DNA of 64,000 nt from an uncultured Lachnospiraceae bacterium (GCA_945919075.1 CAMEIX010000015.1:1-64000); one strand, 5' to 3'. Shown: positions 7,550-15,074, counted from the first letter of the stretch. The notes: generated from the sequence alone by a model not told the origin. Numbers and translations are program-made.

Positions 7550-9037
7550 ATGAAATTGGAAGAGGAGTATGAGTCATATTTGATAGATGCGGATAATATG
7601 TATGACTTGATTGGAAATTGTTTCGGATTGTTATGTAATAATATATCGAATCAGCAGGCATTTATAAGTGAATATTTTGGAGAAGAATCTGGAGAAAACT
7701 GTAATCCTAATATTGAACAGCTAAATTCATTTTCAGAGAAGGTAATGAATGTGGTACATGAGTATGAACCTACTAAGTATAATGATATTTTTGATAAGAT
7801 TATGAAACTAGTTGATGACTTACAGTTGAAGGAATACCTAGATTTGAAGAAAAACCAACTTACAATTGTTTATTGTATTTTGGCTGCAATAGATGCAGAA
7901 GCCATGACTTGGAATATGAAAATGCTTTCCGGAATAATGGGACCATTAGATAGGCAACGAAAAACACAGTATAGAGTTTATTTTAATATGTCGAAAACTT
8001 TACATGGTGATTATATTGAGAATGTAGGGAGAGAAAGGGTACATGCAAGTACATTTTGTGAGTTGTTTAATAGTTTTAGGTTTATTGATGAAAATAGATG
8101 GAAAGAAAATATTAGTGTACCACAAGTGAAACTTGTGACAAGTGTGAGAAAGAGAGTAAAGCAGAGAGAGAAAAGTCCAAAACTACGGATAGGAGTTCTT
8201 CCTATTTCGAATAATATAAATTTTGACTTTATTCCAACCATCGGTAGTGGACTTAGGGTGGATTATTCAAATTCGGAACAAAAACACATTGTTCAAAGGG
8301 TATCATCTGCTTTAGACAGGGCTTTGGAAAAAGATTGCAATATAATTGTATTTCCAGAATATGTGGTGAGCCCTGAAGTATATACTGTTATTAAGGATAA
8401 GATTAGAAAAAACGCATTAAAGAATGGAGTGGATAAGAATCCCTATCTTATTTTTGCAGGAACGACATGGACTGATGATAACAATAATATTATGAGAATT
8501 CTTGATTCTTGGGGAGAAGAGGTAGGCGAATATTACAAATATAGTCCATTCACAAAACAAAAGAGTCAAGAACATAGATTTATTCAGTATGAAGCCTTAC
8601 AGAATCCAGGGAAAAAGTGTGAAGCATTTGCTGTGGAAGAAATTGGGATTTTTTTGCCTGCAATTTGTAGAGATGTTATAGATGGAGAATATACTGAAGA
8701 AATAACAAAGATGTTACTACCATTATTGGTTATTATTTCAGCATGGAGTCCATCTGTTGCTTCATTTGAGCAACGACAAAGAGAGTTGGCAAATAAGTAT
8801 TTTACTAGTTCACTTTTGGCAAATGCATGCAGTTCGGTTAAAAAAAACATATGCAAAATAGGAAATGGAGGTATAGTACATAAGGAGAATACGATTGCAG
8901 GGGTAGAAATAAGCGGGTTATGCCGTGATAACTGTGAAAAGATATGCGAAAATAAGAAGTGTCTTTTTATTGTTGATTATGATTTTTCTTATTCTAAAGA
9001 GGTTAATACAAACATTTGTGTTGATAAGTTAGAATAA
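7550..9037 (+). CDS. Nitrilase-fold (carbon-nitrogen hydrolase) protein with long helical N-terminus
   Basis: This 495-residue protein has two parts. Residues 1 to about 210 are helical and unrecognised. Residues from about 212 resemble the carbon-nitrogen hydrolase fold: the opening strand LRIGVLPISN, then Glu270 (IIVFPEYVVSP), Lys330 (EYYKYSPF) and Cys373 (LPAICRDVID), spaced as in nitrilase catalytic triads. The family hydrolyses amides or nitriles through the Cys. The fusion is not a housekeeping amidase. Nitrilase-like domains are known in some anti-phage proteins, for example beside reverse transcriptases in DRT type 1 systems, but no reverse-transcriptase YxDD motif is present here. 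Two uncharacterised genes follow on the same strand, in an AT-rich stretch of a mobile element. Confidence 0.72.
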   Translation: MKLEEEYESYLIDADNMYDLIGNCFGLLCNNISNQQAFISEYFGEESGENCNPNIEQLNSFSEKVMNVVHEYEPTKYNDIFDKIMKLVDDLQLKEYLDLKKNQLTIVYCILAAIDAEAMTWNMKMLSGIMGPLDRQRKTQYRVYFNMSKTLHGDYIENVGRERVHASTFCELFNSFRFIDENRWKENISVPQVKLVTSVRKRVKQREKSPKLRIGVLPISNNINFDFIPTIGSGLRVDYSNSEQKHIVQRVSSALDRALEKDCNIIVFPEYVVSPEVYTVIKDKIRKNALKNGVDKNPYLIFAGTTWTDDNNNIMRILDSWGEEVGEYYKYSPFTKQKSQEHRFIQYEALQNPGKKCEAFAVEEIGIFLPAICRDVIDGEYTEEITKMLLPLLVIISAWSPSVASFEQRQRELANKYFTSSLLANACSSVKKNICKIGNGGIVHKENTIAGVEISGLCRDNCEKICENKKCLFIVDYDFSYSKEVNTNICVDKLE

Positions 9038-9107
9038 ATATTGTTTGATTTGATAAAAATATTGTGGTAAACTGTTTATAAACTATTTAGTTGAAAGAAG
9101 AGATAGT

Positions 9108-9914
9108 ATGAAAGGGTTAATAAAAATATTATTAGAGTATATTTATAATTCAAAAGAAATTCCTGATGAGTTATTATATGAATTTTCACAGAAAACAATG
9201 CAAATAGTTCAAAGAAAGGCAACAGAAGAAATACCAGATGAATTTTGGGATTTTGAAAATTATGTAGAAATGTTTTGGCGTGGAAAAAAATATAATTATA
9301 TGAGTGATTCTTGTATGGTTTATCAAATGGGAAGGTTACTAGCATGTACAAATATGCTTAGTATTTTGGTTGATGAGAGAGAAAGAGAAGCATCATTAGA
9401 AGAGTATGCAGATTTATTAAAGAATAGATTTGAGGTTTTTGAGGGAATGTATAATACACGAGGAATTACTCATAAAGAATTAGCTGAACTATCAGGCGTG
9501 AGTGTCTCTGCATTGTCTCAGTTTATTAACAGAATTAAAGCGGAAGCATTTTTTACTTATCGTGTAATGGGAAGAGAAAAACATTACTATTTAACGGAAT
9601 ATGGTGAAAAATTGTATTTCTTAATGGCACAAAAAAATAATAAAAAGAAAATGAAATATGCTAAATTACGAGGGATAGTTAATGACGTTAATGAACAGAT
9701 TATGGAGGATACTTATTATAAAGTGATAATAAGTCAAAATGCAAACTCAGTAACAGAAAGTGTTTATATTAGTAATCAAGAAAGAAATGGGAAAAGATTT
9801 GAGAATTTGTTGAATATATCTGTTAACAAAAATGTCTTTGATTCAAATAGGGAGGATGACATATGGAAAATAGAAAAAAGCGAGATGTTGAAAATGTCCA
9901 GCAAAATATCATAA
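9108..9914 (+). CDS. Uncharacterised protein with MarR-like winged helix
   Basis: This 268-residue protein has an N-terminal helical segment of about 110 residues, then a winged helix-turn-helix around residues 115-175 (GITHKELAELSGVSVSALSQ, followed by a wing containing REKHYYLTEYG). A polar C-terminal tail follows. The winged helix resembles MarR-type repressors. It begins 70 bases after the nitrilase-like gene and overlaps the next gene by 52 bases. It could be the cassette's transcriptional regulator or a DNA-binding subunit. Upstream GAAAGAAGAGAT supplies the ribosome binding site. No substrate or operator can be named. Confidence 0.6.
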   Translation: MKGLIKILLEYIYNSKEIPDELLYEFSQKTMQIVQRKATEEIPDEFWDFENYVEMFWRGKKYNYMSDSCMVYQMGRLLACTNMLSILVDEREREASLEEYADLLKNRFEVFEGMYNTRGITHKELAELSGVSVSALSQFINRIKAEAFFTYRVMGREKHYYLTEYGEKLYFLMAQKNNKKKMKYAKLRGIVNDVNEQIMEDTYYKVIISQNANSVTESVYISNQERNGKRFENLLNISVNKNVFDSNREDDIWKIEKSEMLKMSSKIS

Positions 9915-10558
9915 ATATTTTAAAGAGTGCCTCAGGAGACAAGGAAGATATTGCATATCGAATATATACTGAAATAACATGCTTGGAAGAGGAAGGATCC
10001 GAAGCTTTAGAGTTCTTCTTAGAAAATTCGGAACAAATTGAATCAACTGAAGAAAAAAGAGTTGAGAAAATTTTTTCAGAAGAGGAAAAATATCAATATG
10101 CGAAGACATACGGAAAGATTATAGACGGAACATTAGAAATCCTTTTGAAAAAGGGACTTAACAAAAAGCAGTTTTATGTAGAATTATGGAAATTTATCTA
10201 CGAGAATCCTATTCTTGAGGGGGATAAATTAAAAGCATTTGCACTATTTTATATATGGATAGATGTTAGGGTTCCGTATTATGAAATGGAGTCTGGCATG
10301 AAAATGGGAAATGATGAATATGCTGAAATTTGCAAGGAATTATTTGAGAAGATTAGGAAGGCTAGATTTATTTTGAATATTCCAACCGAGCAGAAAACGG
10401 AGAGAGCATCAAGACTTATAAATTTGTTGAATGAAGTAAAATCACAAAGAGAGCAAGTAGTTTTAATGACCCAGATCCTTAATTTAAGTGATAAATCGGA
10501 AATGATAATATCTCAGTTAATCAAAGATAAAGTGTTAGAAGAAGGAAAGATTCAATAA
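9863..10558 (+). CDS. Uncharacterised helical protein, third gene of the nitrilase cassette
   Basis: This 231-residue protein is acidic and largely helical, with no motif I recognise. The start at ATG 9863 is well supported by GGGAGGATG six bases upstream, even though it overlaps the previous gene by 52 bases. Such a long overlap implies coupled translation and suggests that the two proteins work together. The last ~60 residues (RLINLLNEVKSQREQVVLMT region) could form a coiled coil. It is the last gene before the right end of the element. Confidence 0.55.
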   Translation: MENRKKRDVENVQQNIINILKSASGDKEDIAYRIYTEITCLEEEGSEALEFFLENSEQIESTEEKRVEKIFSEEEKYQYAKTYGKIIDGTLEILLKKGLNKKQFYVELWKFIYENPILEGDKLKAFALFYIWIDVRVPYYEMESGMKMGNDEYAEICKELFEKIRKARFILNIPTEQKTERASRLINLLNEVKSQREQVVLMTQILNLSDKSEMIISQLIKDKVLEEGKIQ

Positions 10559-10687
10559 GATTTATTAGCATAGTTCAGTGTTAATTCTAGTGGCAACACT
10601 TTGGCAACAGAAAATCAGTAAGCCAAAATAAAATATGTAAATAAAGTAAAGTATCGGCATTTTTTGAATAAAACTTAAACAAAATAA
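10559..10687. other. Right end of the element
   Basis: This AT-rich non-coding stretch carries two direct TGGCAACA copies (10591-10598 and 10602-10609) and ACTTAAACAAA (10673-10683). Both words also occur at the left end, TGGCAACA there in inverted orientation. They are probable integrase-binding sites. Nothing else was recognised. Confidence 0.5.
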
Positions 10688-10954
10688 TTTAAGATAAATA
10701 AAGAATTTGCCGAGTGGAAGTATGGATTATGGTTATGGACATATGAGGGGTGGCCGCTAAGTTTTCAGAACAGGATCTCGGTCATAAGCAGTTGCATATT
10801 TGGTGTGATGGCGGTTTTCTTTATGAAAATAATTAATCCGGGAATAGACAGGATTTTTCATTCTCGTGTAAGGAAAGTAATTGCCGGCATGGTTTTCCTG
10901 CTGGTTCTGGGCGGTACTTTTTGGGAGTGGATCGTCTGGTCAAAACTTCAGTAG
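10688..10954 (+). pseudogene. 3' remnant of a CmpB-like (putative ABC transporter permease) membrane protein gene
   Basis: An open frame of 88 codons without a start runs to TAG at 10952-10954. It reads EWKYGLWLWTYEGWPLSFQN and continues with a glycine/hydrophobic-rich transmembrane stretch. This matches the C-terminal part of the CmpB-like 'putative ABC transporter permease' family (typically WWDYS..P.N..GRI, then membrane helices). The coding similarity starts right after the arm-type repeat at 10673-10683, so the frame was probably cut by element insertion. The 5' part is expected to the left of position 1. Its C-terminal codons lie in the first copy of a 26-base repeat. Confidence 0.6.
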
Positions 10955-10987
10955 TCCTACACTGGTCAAAACTTAGGTAGTCCTCTT
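10936..10987. repeat. 26-base tandem repeat
   Basis: CTGGTCAAAACTT followed by a GTAGTCCT word occurs at 10936-10961 and again at 10962-10987, with two mismatches in the first 23 bases. The first copy contains the stop codon of the CmpB-like remnant. TGGTCAAA-type repeats occur at the ends of some IS21-family insertion sequences, so this could be a relic, but no transposase is present. Confidence 0.55.
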
Positions 10988-11058
10988 TTTCTTGCCTTTC
11001 TATGGAAGACTATGGTAAAATTACATTTTAAGATACTTGAGAGTGTATGTCAGTTTGA

Positions 11059-11646
11059 GTGAACAGGATAATGCTTATGATGGCAGTGAAAGATTTTGCA
11101 AATGTGTTTAATGAGATACATCCTGATTTTTTTGAACAGGAATTTATAAAGGAGCGGCCTGCTGAGATTTACAGTGAGGAGATGCTGTTAGACCTGGCCG
11201 GATTTGATAAGAACCGGTATATGATCGAGGTACCGGAGAATATTATATTCGGATTTTATCAGGGAGATCCCGAGGTTCTGAAAGCATCCGTCATGCAGGT
11301 TGAGGAAAACTGGGTGCAGTACTTTGGAGGGAATGCAAGAATTTTCTGCGCCATGGCCGGAAATGAGGTTGCGAGCTTCTGCCTTTTAGATGACTTTGGT
11401 GCTCATAACTATACCGGGAAAATGTTGAGCTTTGGCGGACCCGGATGTGTCGGAACCGTACCGAAATTCCGAAGGCAGGGTATTGGCCTTAAAATGGTTT
11501 TGGAGGCAACGCAGATACTGAAAAAGGAAGGTTATGATCTGAGTTATATTCATTACACAGGTGTGGCACCTTGGTATGCGAAAATAGGATATACCACCGT
11601 TCTTAAGTGGAATTGTAACGGATTTAAAGTGGAGGAAGGAGATTAA
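11059..11646 (+). CDS. GNAT-family N-acetyltransferase
   Basis: This 195-residue protein transfers an acetyl group from acetyl-CoA to an unknown amine. The acetyl-CoA-binding motif A is clear (VGTVPKFRRQGIGLKMVLEA), followed by LSYIHYTGVAPWYAKIGY as motif B. The N-terminal ~80 residues are extra and may recognise substrate. The frame opens with GTG at 11059; ATG at 11071 is an equally good start and no clear ribosome binding site decides. A promoter-like pair, TTGCCT (10992-10997) and TAAAAT (11016-11021), lies upstream. The Dabb gene follows after three bases, so the two are co-transcribed. Confidence 0.82.
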   Translation: MNRIMLMMAVKDFANVFNEIHPDFFEQEFIKERPAEIYSEEMLLDLAGFDKNRYMIEVPENIIFGFYQGDPEVLKASVMQVEENWVQYFGGNARIFCAMAGNEVASFCLLDDFGAHNYTGKMLSFGGPGCVGTVPKFRRQGIGLKMVLEATQILKKEGYDLSYIHYTGVAPWYAKIGYTTVLKWNCNGFKVEEGD

Positions 11647-11649
11647 ACA

Positions 11650-11940
11650 ATGATAAGACATGTTTGTATGTTTACGATGAAAGAGGAGAACAAGGAAGCT
11701 CACATTGCAGAGTTTTTTAAACGAGCGGAAAGTCTTAGAGCAATCGAAAATATCAAGAATTTTCTTGTAGTGAGAAACGCAGACAGGACCCCTGCTTCCA
11801 ATTATGATGTGGCACTGATTTTTGATTTTGATTCTGTGGAATCTCTGGAAGTTTATCAGAATTCTGAAATCCATAAGGAATTTGGCAAATTTGTAGGGAC
11901 TGTGAGAGAACAAAGAGCATGCATCGATTATGAGTTTTAA
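11650..11940 (+). CDS. Dabb-family (stress-responsive alpha/beta barrel) protein
   Basis: This 96-residue protein is a single ferredoxin-like alpha/beta barrel of the Dabb family. Hallmarks are the opening IRHVCMFTMK, the middle strand YDVALIFDFDSVESLEVYQN and the terminal CIDYEF. Members form dimers with a hydrophobic cavity and are of uncertain function. GGAGGAAGGAG precedes ATG 11650. It is the second gene of an operon with the GNAT protein. Confidence 0.85.
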   Translation: MIRHVCMFTMKEENKEAHIAEFFKRAESLRAIENIKNFLVVRNADRTPASNYDVALIFDFDSVESLEVYQNSEIHKEFGKFVGTVREQRACIDYEF

Positions 11941-11969
11941 GAGAGAGCTAAAGAAGTGTATTCTCCCTG

Positions 11970-11999
11970 TTGACATGAAAAGTCGGATTATGCTAAAAT
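11970..11999 (+). promoter_or_regulatory. Promoter of the ABC-F leader
   Basis: A perfect -35 box TTGACA (11970-11975) and a TAAAAT -10 box (11994-11999) are separated by 18 bases. They lie just ahead of a 260-base leader and far upstream of the ABC-F start. Confidence 0.65.
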
Positions 12000-12009
12000 G
12001 ACTTCATCT

Positions 12010-12142
12010 TAAGGAGAGGGGTGAAAGGATGAGAATATAGTTTACTTTTGATTGCATGAGTTGTTTGGACGGTATGGATAGGATATGCATACTGTCAGTC
12101 ATGTTGCCAAAAGTGGATTATGTTCTCATAACCTCTCTTTTT
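12010..12142 (+). promoter_or_regulatory. Transcription attenuator leader of the ABC-F gene
   Basis: The 5' arm (GAGAGG near 12015 and ATGAGAA at 12029-12035) can pair with TTCTCATAACCTCTC (12123-12137), and TTTTT (12138-12142) follows, giving a terminator. The 5' arm also contains the ribosome binding site and start of a tiny reading frame, so a ribosome stalled there would prevent terminator folding. An internal GTATG/CATAC pair (12072-12076/12088-12092) is a possible competing stem. Leaders of this kind are known for antibiotic-inducible ABC-F genes; here it is inferred from sequence. Confidence 0.6.
12029..12040 (+). CDS. Three-residue leader peptide Met-Arg-Ile (uORF)
   Basis: ATG AGA ATA TAG follows the strong ribosome binding site AAGGAGAGG. 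Its Shine-Dalgarno region and codons form the 5' arm of the attenuator, so ribosome position on it could set the choice between termination and read-through. It is too short for homology, and the case rests on the arrangement. Confidence 0.4.
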   Translation: MRI

Positions 12143-12220
12143 GTGTGCAAAAATATGGTAAGTGATGATGGATACGCCATCTCTCTGAATATATGTTATA
12201 TGAGGGTATAGAATGTAATG

Positions 12221-12251
12221 GAACTGTTTGGCAACGAATGGTTCTTTTTTT
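12221..12251 (+). terminator. Second leader terminator ahead of the ABC-F gene
   Basis: GAAC (12221-12224) pairs with GTTC (12241-12244), helped by an inner TGTT/AACG pairing, and seven T residues follow (12245-12251). The stem is short and bulged, so it is a weaker terminator than the first. Confidence 0.4.
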
Positions 12252-12284
12252 ATGCACTATACGATTTAGTGAGGAGGGATGTAT

Positions 12285-13811
12285 ATGGCACAGATTCGGG
12301 TAAATAATCTTACCTTTTATTACGATGGAAGTGTGGAGCCTGTTTTTGAGAATGTTTCATTTTCCATTGATACAAACTGGAAACTGGGGTTTATCGGAAG
12401 AAATGGGAAGGGAAAAACTACTTTTCTGAACTTACTTTTGGGGAAATATGCCTATCAGGGGACTATTTCTGCATCCGTATTTTTTGACTATTTTCCCTAT
12501 ACCATACCGGAACAGTGGATGCAGCTTACGGCGGCGGATTTTGTGGAGAATCTGAAAGCCGGGTGCGAAATCTGGCGCGTCATCTGTGAACTGGAGTGTT
12601 TGGGAGAAAGTGCGGAAATTCTTTACCGTACCTTTGGAACGCTGAGCCCGGGAGAACGTACCAAGGTATTGTTGGCGGTTCTGTTCTCCGGAGAAAACGA
12701 CTTTTTGCTGATTGACGAGCCTACGAATCATTTGGATGGGGATGCGAGGGACACGGTGAAAGAGTACCTTGCATCCAAGAAAGGCTATATTCTGGTATCC
12801 CATGACAGGGATTTTTTGGATGCATGCACCGACCATTGTCTGGTGTTGAACCGTAAGAGTATAGAAGTGCAGAACGGTAATTTCTCTGTCTGGTGGGAAA
12901 ATAAGCAACGGAAAGACCAATTTGCCATGGCAGAAAATGAAAAGCATAAGCGTGAGATTCAGAAATTAAAGCAGGCAGCAGCAAGAACTATGGAATGGGC
13001 AGAGAAGAATGAACGCACCAAAATCGGATATGACCCTATCAAAGAGCACGACAGATTCTTGGATACAAGGGCATACATCGGCGCAAAAACCAAGAAGATG
13101 CAAAGCAAGGTCAGCCAGATGGAGAAGAGGATTAGCCGCGAAATAGAGGAAAAAGAAGGTCTTTTACAGGATTTGGAGACCCCGGTGGACTTAAAACTTA
13201 AAAATCTGATTCATCATAAGGGTACTTTGGTGAATATAAAGGATTACAGTTTAAGGTACGCCGACGGGGATTATCCGGTTCTTTCCGGACTCACTTTTGC
13301 AGTGAAGAGAGGAGACCGGGTTGCACTGGCGGGGAAAAACGGGTGTGGGAAGTCCACTCTAATCAAAAGGATTTTACAAGAGGTGGGATTTTCAGATTCT
13401 GCCATGGAAATTGTGGAAGAGGGGGTATGTGAGACCGCATCCGGGCTGGTCATTTCTTATGTGGGACAGGATACCACATGGTTAAAAGGAGATATAAACA
13501 GCTTTTGCAGGGATCATAATCTGGAGTTAAGTCTGTTTTGCACCATATTACGACAGCTTGATTTTGAAAGAGTGCAGTTCCTGAAGAATATGGAGGATTA
13601 TTCGGAAGGACAGAAGAAAAAGGTGCTGCTTGCGGCAAGTCTGCTGACGCCGGCTCACCTCTACATCTGGGATGAACCTCTCAATTATATCGACCTGTTT
13701 TCCCGGATGCAGATTGAAAAACTCATACTGGAATACCGGCCTAACATGTTATTTGTGGAGCATGATGCAAAGTTTCGCGAGAAAATTGCAACCATGACCA
13801 TAGAACTGTAA
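12285..13811 (+). CDS. ABC-F ribosomal protection protein (Lsa/Vga-like)
   Basis: This protein of about 508 residues has two ATPase domains and no membrane segments, as in ABC-F translation factors that displace antibiotics from the ribosome exit region. Domain 1 has Walker A GRNGKGKTT, signature LSPGE and Walker B LLIDEPTNHLD. Domain 2 has GKNGCGKST, YSEGQKKK and IWDEPLNYID. The linker between them (around residues 190-290) is Lys/Glu-rich, as expected for the drug-resistance arm. I prefer ATG 12285, which is spaced six bases from AGGAGGG; ATG 12279 touches that site. The attenuator leader supports drug-induced expression. Lsa-type members act against lincosamides, streptogramin A and pleuromutilins, but specificity cannot be read here. 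Confidence 0.88.
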   Translation: MAQIRVNNLTFYYDGSVEPVFENVSFSIDTNWKLGFIGRNGKGKTTFLNLLLGKYAYQGTISASVFFDYFPYTIPEQWMQLTAADFVENLKAGCEIWRVICELECLGESAEILYRTFGTLSPGERTKVLLAVLFSGENDFLLIDEPTNHLDGDARDTVKEYLASKKGYILVSHDRDFLDACTDHCLVLNRKSIEVQNGNFSVWWENKQRKDQFAMAENEKHKREIQKLKQAAARTMEWAEKNERTKIGYDPIKEHDRFLDTRAYIGAKTKKMQSKVSQMEKRISREIEEKEGLLQDLETPVDLKLKNLIHHKGTLVNIKDYSLRYADGDYPVLSGLTFAVKRGDRVALAGKNGCGKSTLIKRILQEVGFSDSAMEIVEEGVCETASGLVISYVGQDTTWLKGDINSFCRDHNLELSLFCTILRQLDFERVQFLKNMEDYSEGQKKKVLLAASLLTPAHLYIWDEPLNYIDLFSRMQIEKLILEYRPNMLFVEHDAKFREKIATMTIEL

Positions 13812-13837
13812 AATCATGACCATAGAATTGTAAAAGA
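13794..13837 (+). repeat. 22-base tandem duplication at the end of the ABC-F gene
   Basis: ATGACCATAGAACTGTAAAA (plus TC) at 13794-13815 is followed directly by a near-identical copy at 13816-13837. The first copy encodes the terminal residues and stop codon; the second lies outside the gene. It looks like a recent slippage duplication. Confidence 0.7.
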
Positions 13838-13840
13838 AAT

Positions 13841-13869
13841 TTGACAAAGGAGGAATTACATGATAAAAT
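13841..13869 (+). promoter_or_regulatory. Promoter of the NiCo riboswitch transcript
   Basis: TTGACA (13841-13846) and TAAAAT (13864-13869) are separated by 17 bases, about 35 bases ahead of the aptamer. The AGGAGG within the spacer is therefore promoter DNA rather than a ribosome binding site. Confidence 0.7.
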
Positions 13870-13902
13870 AAATAAACTCTTTGCACTGCATATAAATCTA
13901 CA

Positions 13903-14020
13903 GTACAAACTGAGCAGACCGTGACAGAGGTCATGGAGTCGGGTCACACAGGTGACAGTGGAATTTTCTACATCCACGGGACAGTAGTTGCTAATACTGA
14001 TTCGTGGGTGTTTTCTTTTT
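13903..14020 (+). promoter_or_regulatory. NiCo (czcD) riboswitch with expression-platform terminator
   Basis: The aptamer region (about 13903-13991) carries the conserved ACTGAGCAG, the AGTCGGG core and CCACGGGACAG of the NiCo class, with stem-forming pairs GTGAC/GGTCA and GTCAC/GTGAC between them. NiCo aptamers bind Co2+ or Ni2+ cooperatively at a four-way junction. Downstream CGTGGGTG (14003-14010) can pair with CATCCACG (13971-13978) to form a terminator followed by TTTTCTTTTT. The CATCCACG arm belongs to the last aptamer stem, so metal binding should block termination and turn on the cation transporter gene. Identification is by recalled consensus; a covariance-model search would be decisive. 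Confidence 0.85.
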
Positions 14021-14089
14021 AAACGCATCTTAAAAATCCCCACATTGCACAAGTGCCATAGAGCTATCTTTATTTTGGAGGTAACGAAT

Positions 14090-15016
14090 ATGGAAGAAAA
14101 CAAAATGTGTAGCAAGGCAAGTTCGGAAAAGGATGACTTTCAGAAAATTGCAAACAAGGTATCTTTTTATACCATTATCTGGAATGTGGTGTTGTCTGTC
14201 GTAAAATTTCTGGCAGGTGTTATAGCGCATTCCAATGCCATGATCAGCGATGCCGTTCATTCGGCATCCGATGTATTCAGTACCATTGTGGTGATTATCG
14301 GTATCCGTCTGGCATCGAAGGAGGCGGATAAGGAGCATCCCTACGGACATGAGAGACTGGAATGTGTGGCTGCCATTATTCTGGCGGTGGTTCTTTTTAT
14401 TACGGGATTGGGAATCGGATTTGAGGCTCTAAAAAATATATTTGCCGGGGATTATTCCAAGATACAGGTTCCCGGAATTTTGGCCCTGGCAGCGGCAATT
14501 CTGTCCATTGTTGTAAAAGAAGCAATGTACTGGTATACCCGGCATTATGCGAAAAAGATAGATTCTGCCGCATTGATGGCGGATGCGTGGCATCATCGCT
14601 CCGATGCCCTCTCTTCCGTGGGGGCACTGGTGGGAATCGGAGGAGCCAGAATGGGTTATCCGGTCATGGATTCCGTTGCCAGCCTGGTAATATTTGTCTT
14701 TATTGTAAAGGCTGCCTATGAAATTTTTAAAGATGCCATGGATAAAATGGTGGATCATTCCTGTGATGAAGAAACGGAAAAACAGATTTATGACTGTGTG
14801 ATGGAAAATGAACAGGTAAGAGGAATTGATCTGTTGCAGACCCGTATTTTCGGAAATAAAATCTACGTGGATGTGGAGATTCTGGTAGATGCTTCCTATA
14901 CCCTGGGGGAAGCGCACCGGATAGCGGAGTCGGTGCATGATCATATTGAACAGAAGTTTTCTAAGGTAAAACATATTATGGTGCATGTAAATCCCTGGGA
15001 AGAAAATCCATCCTGA
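14090..15016 (+). CDS. czcD: Cation diffusion facilitator (CDF) metal exporter
   Basis: This protein of about 308 residues exports divalent metal ions across the inner membrane by proton exchange. The start is ATG 14090 behind TTGGAGGT; the open frame reaches back to 13988 through the riboswitch terminator and is not credible as coding. Six membrane segments fit residues about 25-210. Metal-site motifs are DAVHSASDVFST in helix 2 and DAWHHRSDALSS in helix 5, with HPYGHERLE in the connecting loop. A C-terminal ferredoxin-like dimerisation domain ends with VHVNPWEE. The NiCo riboswitch immediately upstream points to cobalt or nickel as the physiological substrate. Confidence 0.9.
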   Translation: MEENKMCSKASSEKDDFQKIANKVSFYTIIWNVVLSVVKFLAGVIAHSNAMISDAVHSASDVFSTIVVIIGIRLASKEADKEHPYGHERLECVAAIILAVVLFITGLGIGFEALKNIFAGDYSKIQVPGILALAAAILSIVVKEAMYWYTRHYAKKIDSAALMADAWHHRSDALSSVGALVGIGGARMGYPVMDSVASLVIFVFIVKAAYEIFKDAMDKMVDHSCDEETEKQIYDCVMENEQVRGIDLLQTRIFGNKIYVDVEILVDASYTLGEAHRIAESVHDHIEQKFSKVKHIMVHVNPWEENPS

Positions 15017-15074
15017 CCGGCACAAAAATGCAAAGAATACATAGGATATTCTAAAATGAAATTGGTGTGGTTTT

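Larger units (their letters stand above)
1..10687. mobile_element. Integrative and mobilizable element (approximate limits)
   Basis: A tyrosine integrase and excisionase-like gene sit at the left, followed by a RepA-like ATPase, a hairpin-rich candidate oriT, a MobA/MobL relaxase and AT-rich cargo. No type IV secretion genes are present, so the element is mobilizable rather than self-conjugative. The two ends share sequence: ACTTAAACAAA occurs at 171-181 and 10673-10683, and TGGCAACA occurs inverted at 16-23 and twice directly at 10591-10598 and 10602-10609. The right end adjoins a broken CmpB-like gene. The exact left boundary may lie before position 1, and no attL/attR core could be read. 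Confidence 0.75.

Noticed and set aside
7550..9037. Reading the nitrilase-like protein as a DRT type 1 anti-phage reverse transcriptase
   Set aside because: The N-terminal part has no reverse-transcriptase motifs such as YxDD; only the nitrilase-like half can be compared.
13860..13871. Apparent leader frame ATG ATA AAA TAA behind AGGAGG
   Set aside because: The bases form the spacer and -10 box of a well-placed promoter for the NiCo riboswitch, so they would not be transcribed as a leader.
13988..14089. Extended N-terminus of the CDF protein from 13988
   Set aside because: This stretch is the riboswitch terminator and leader; TTGGAGGT and ATG 14090 give the normal length and start.
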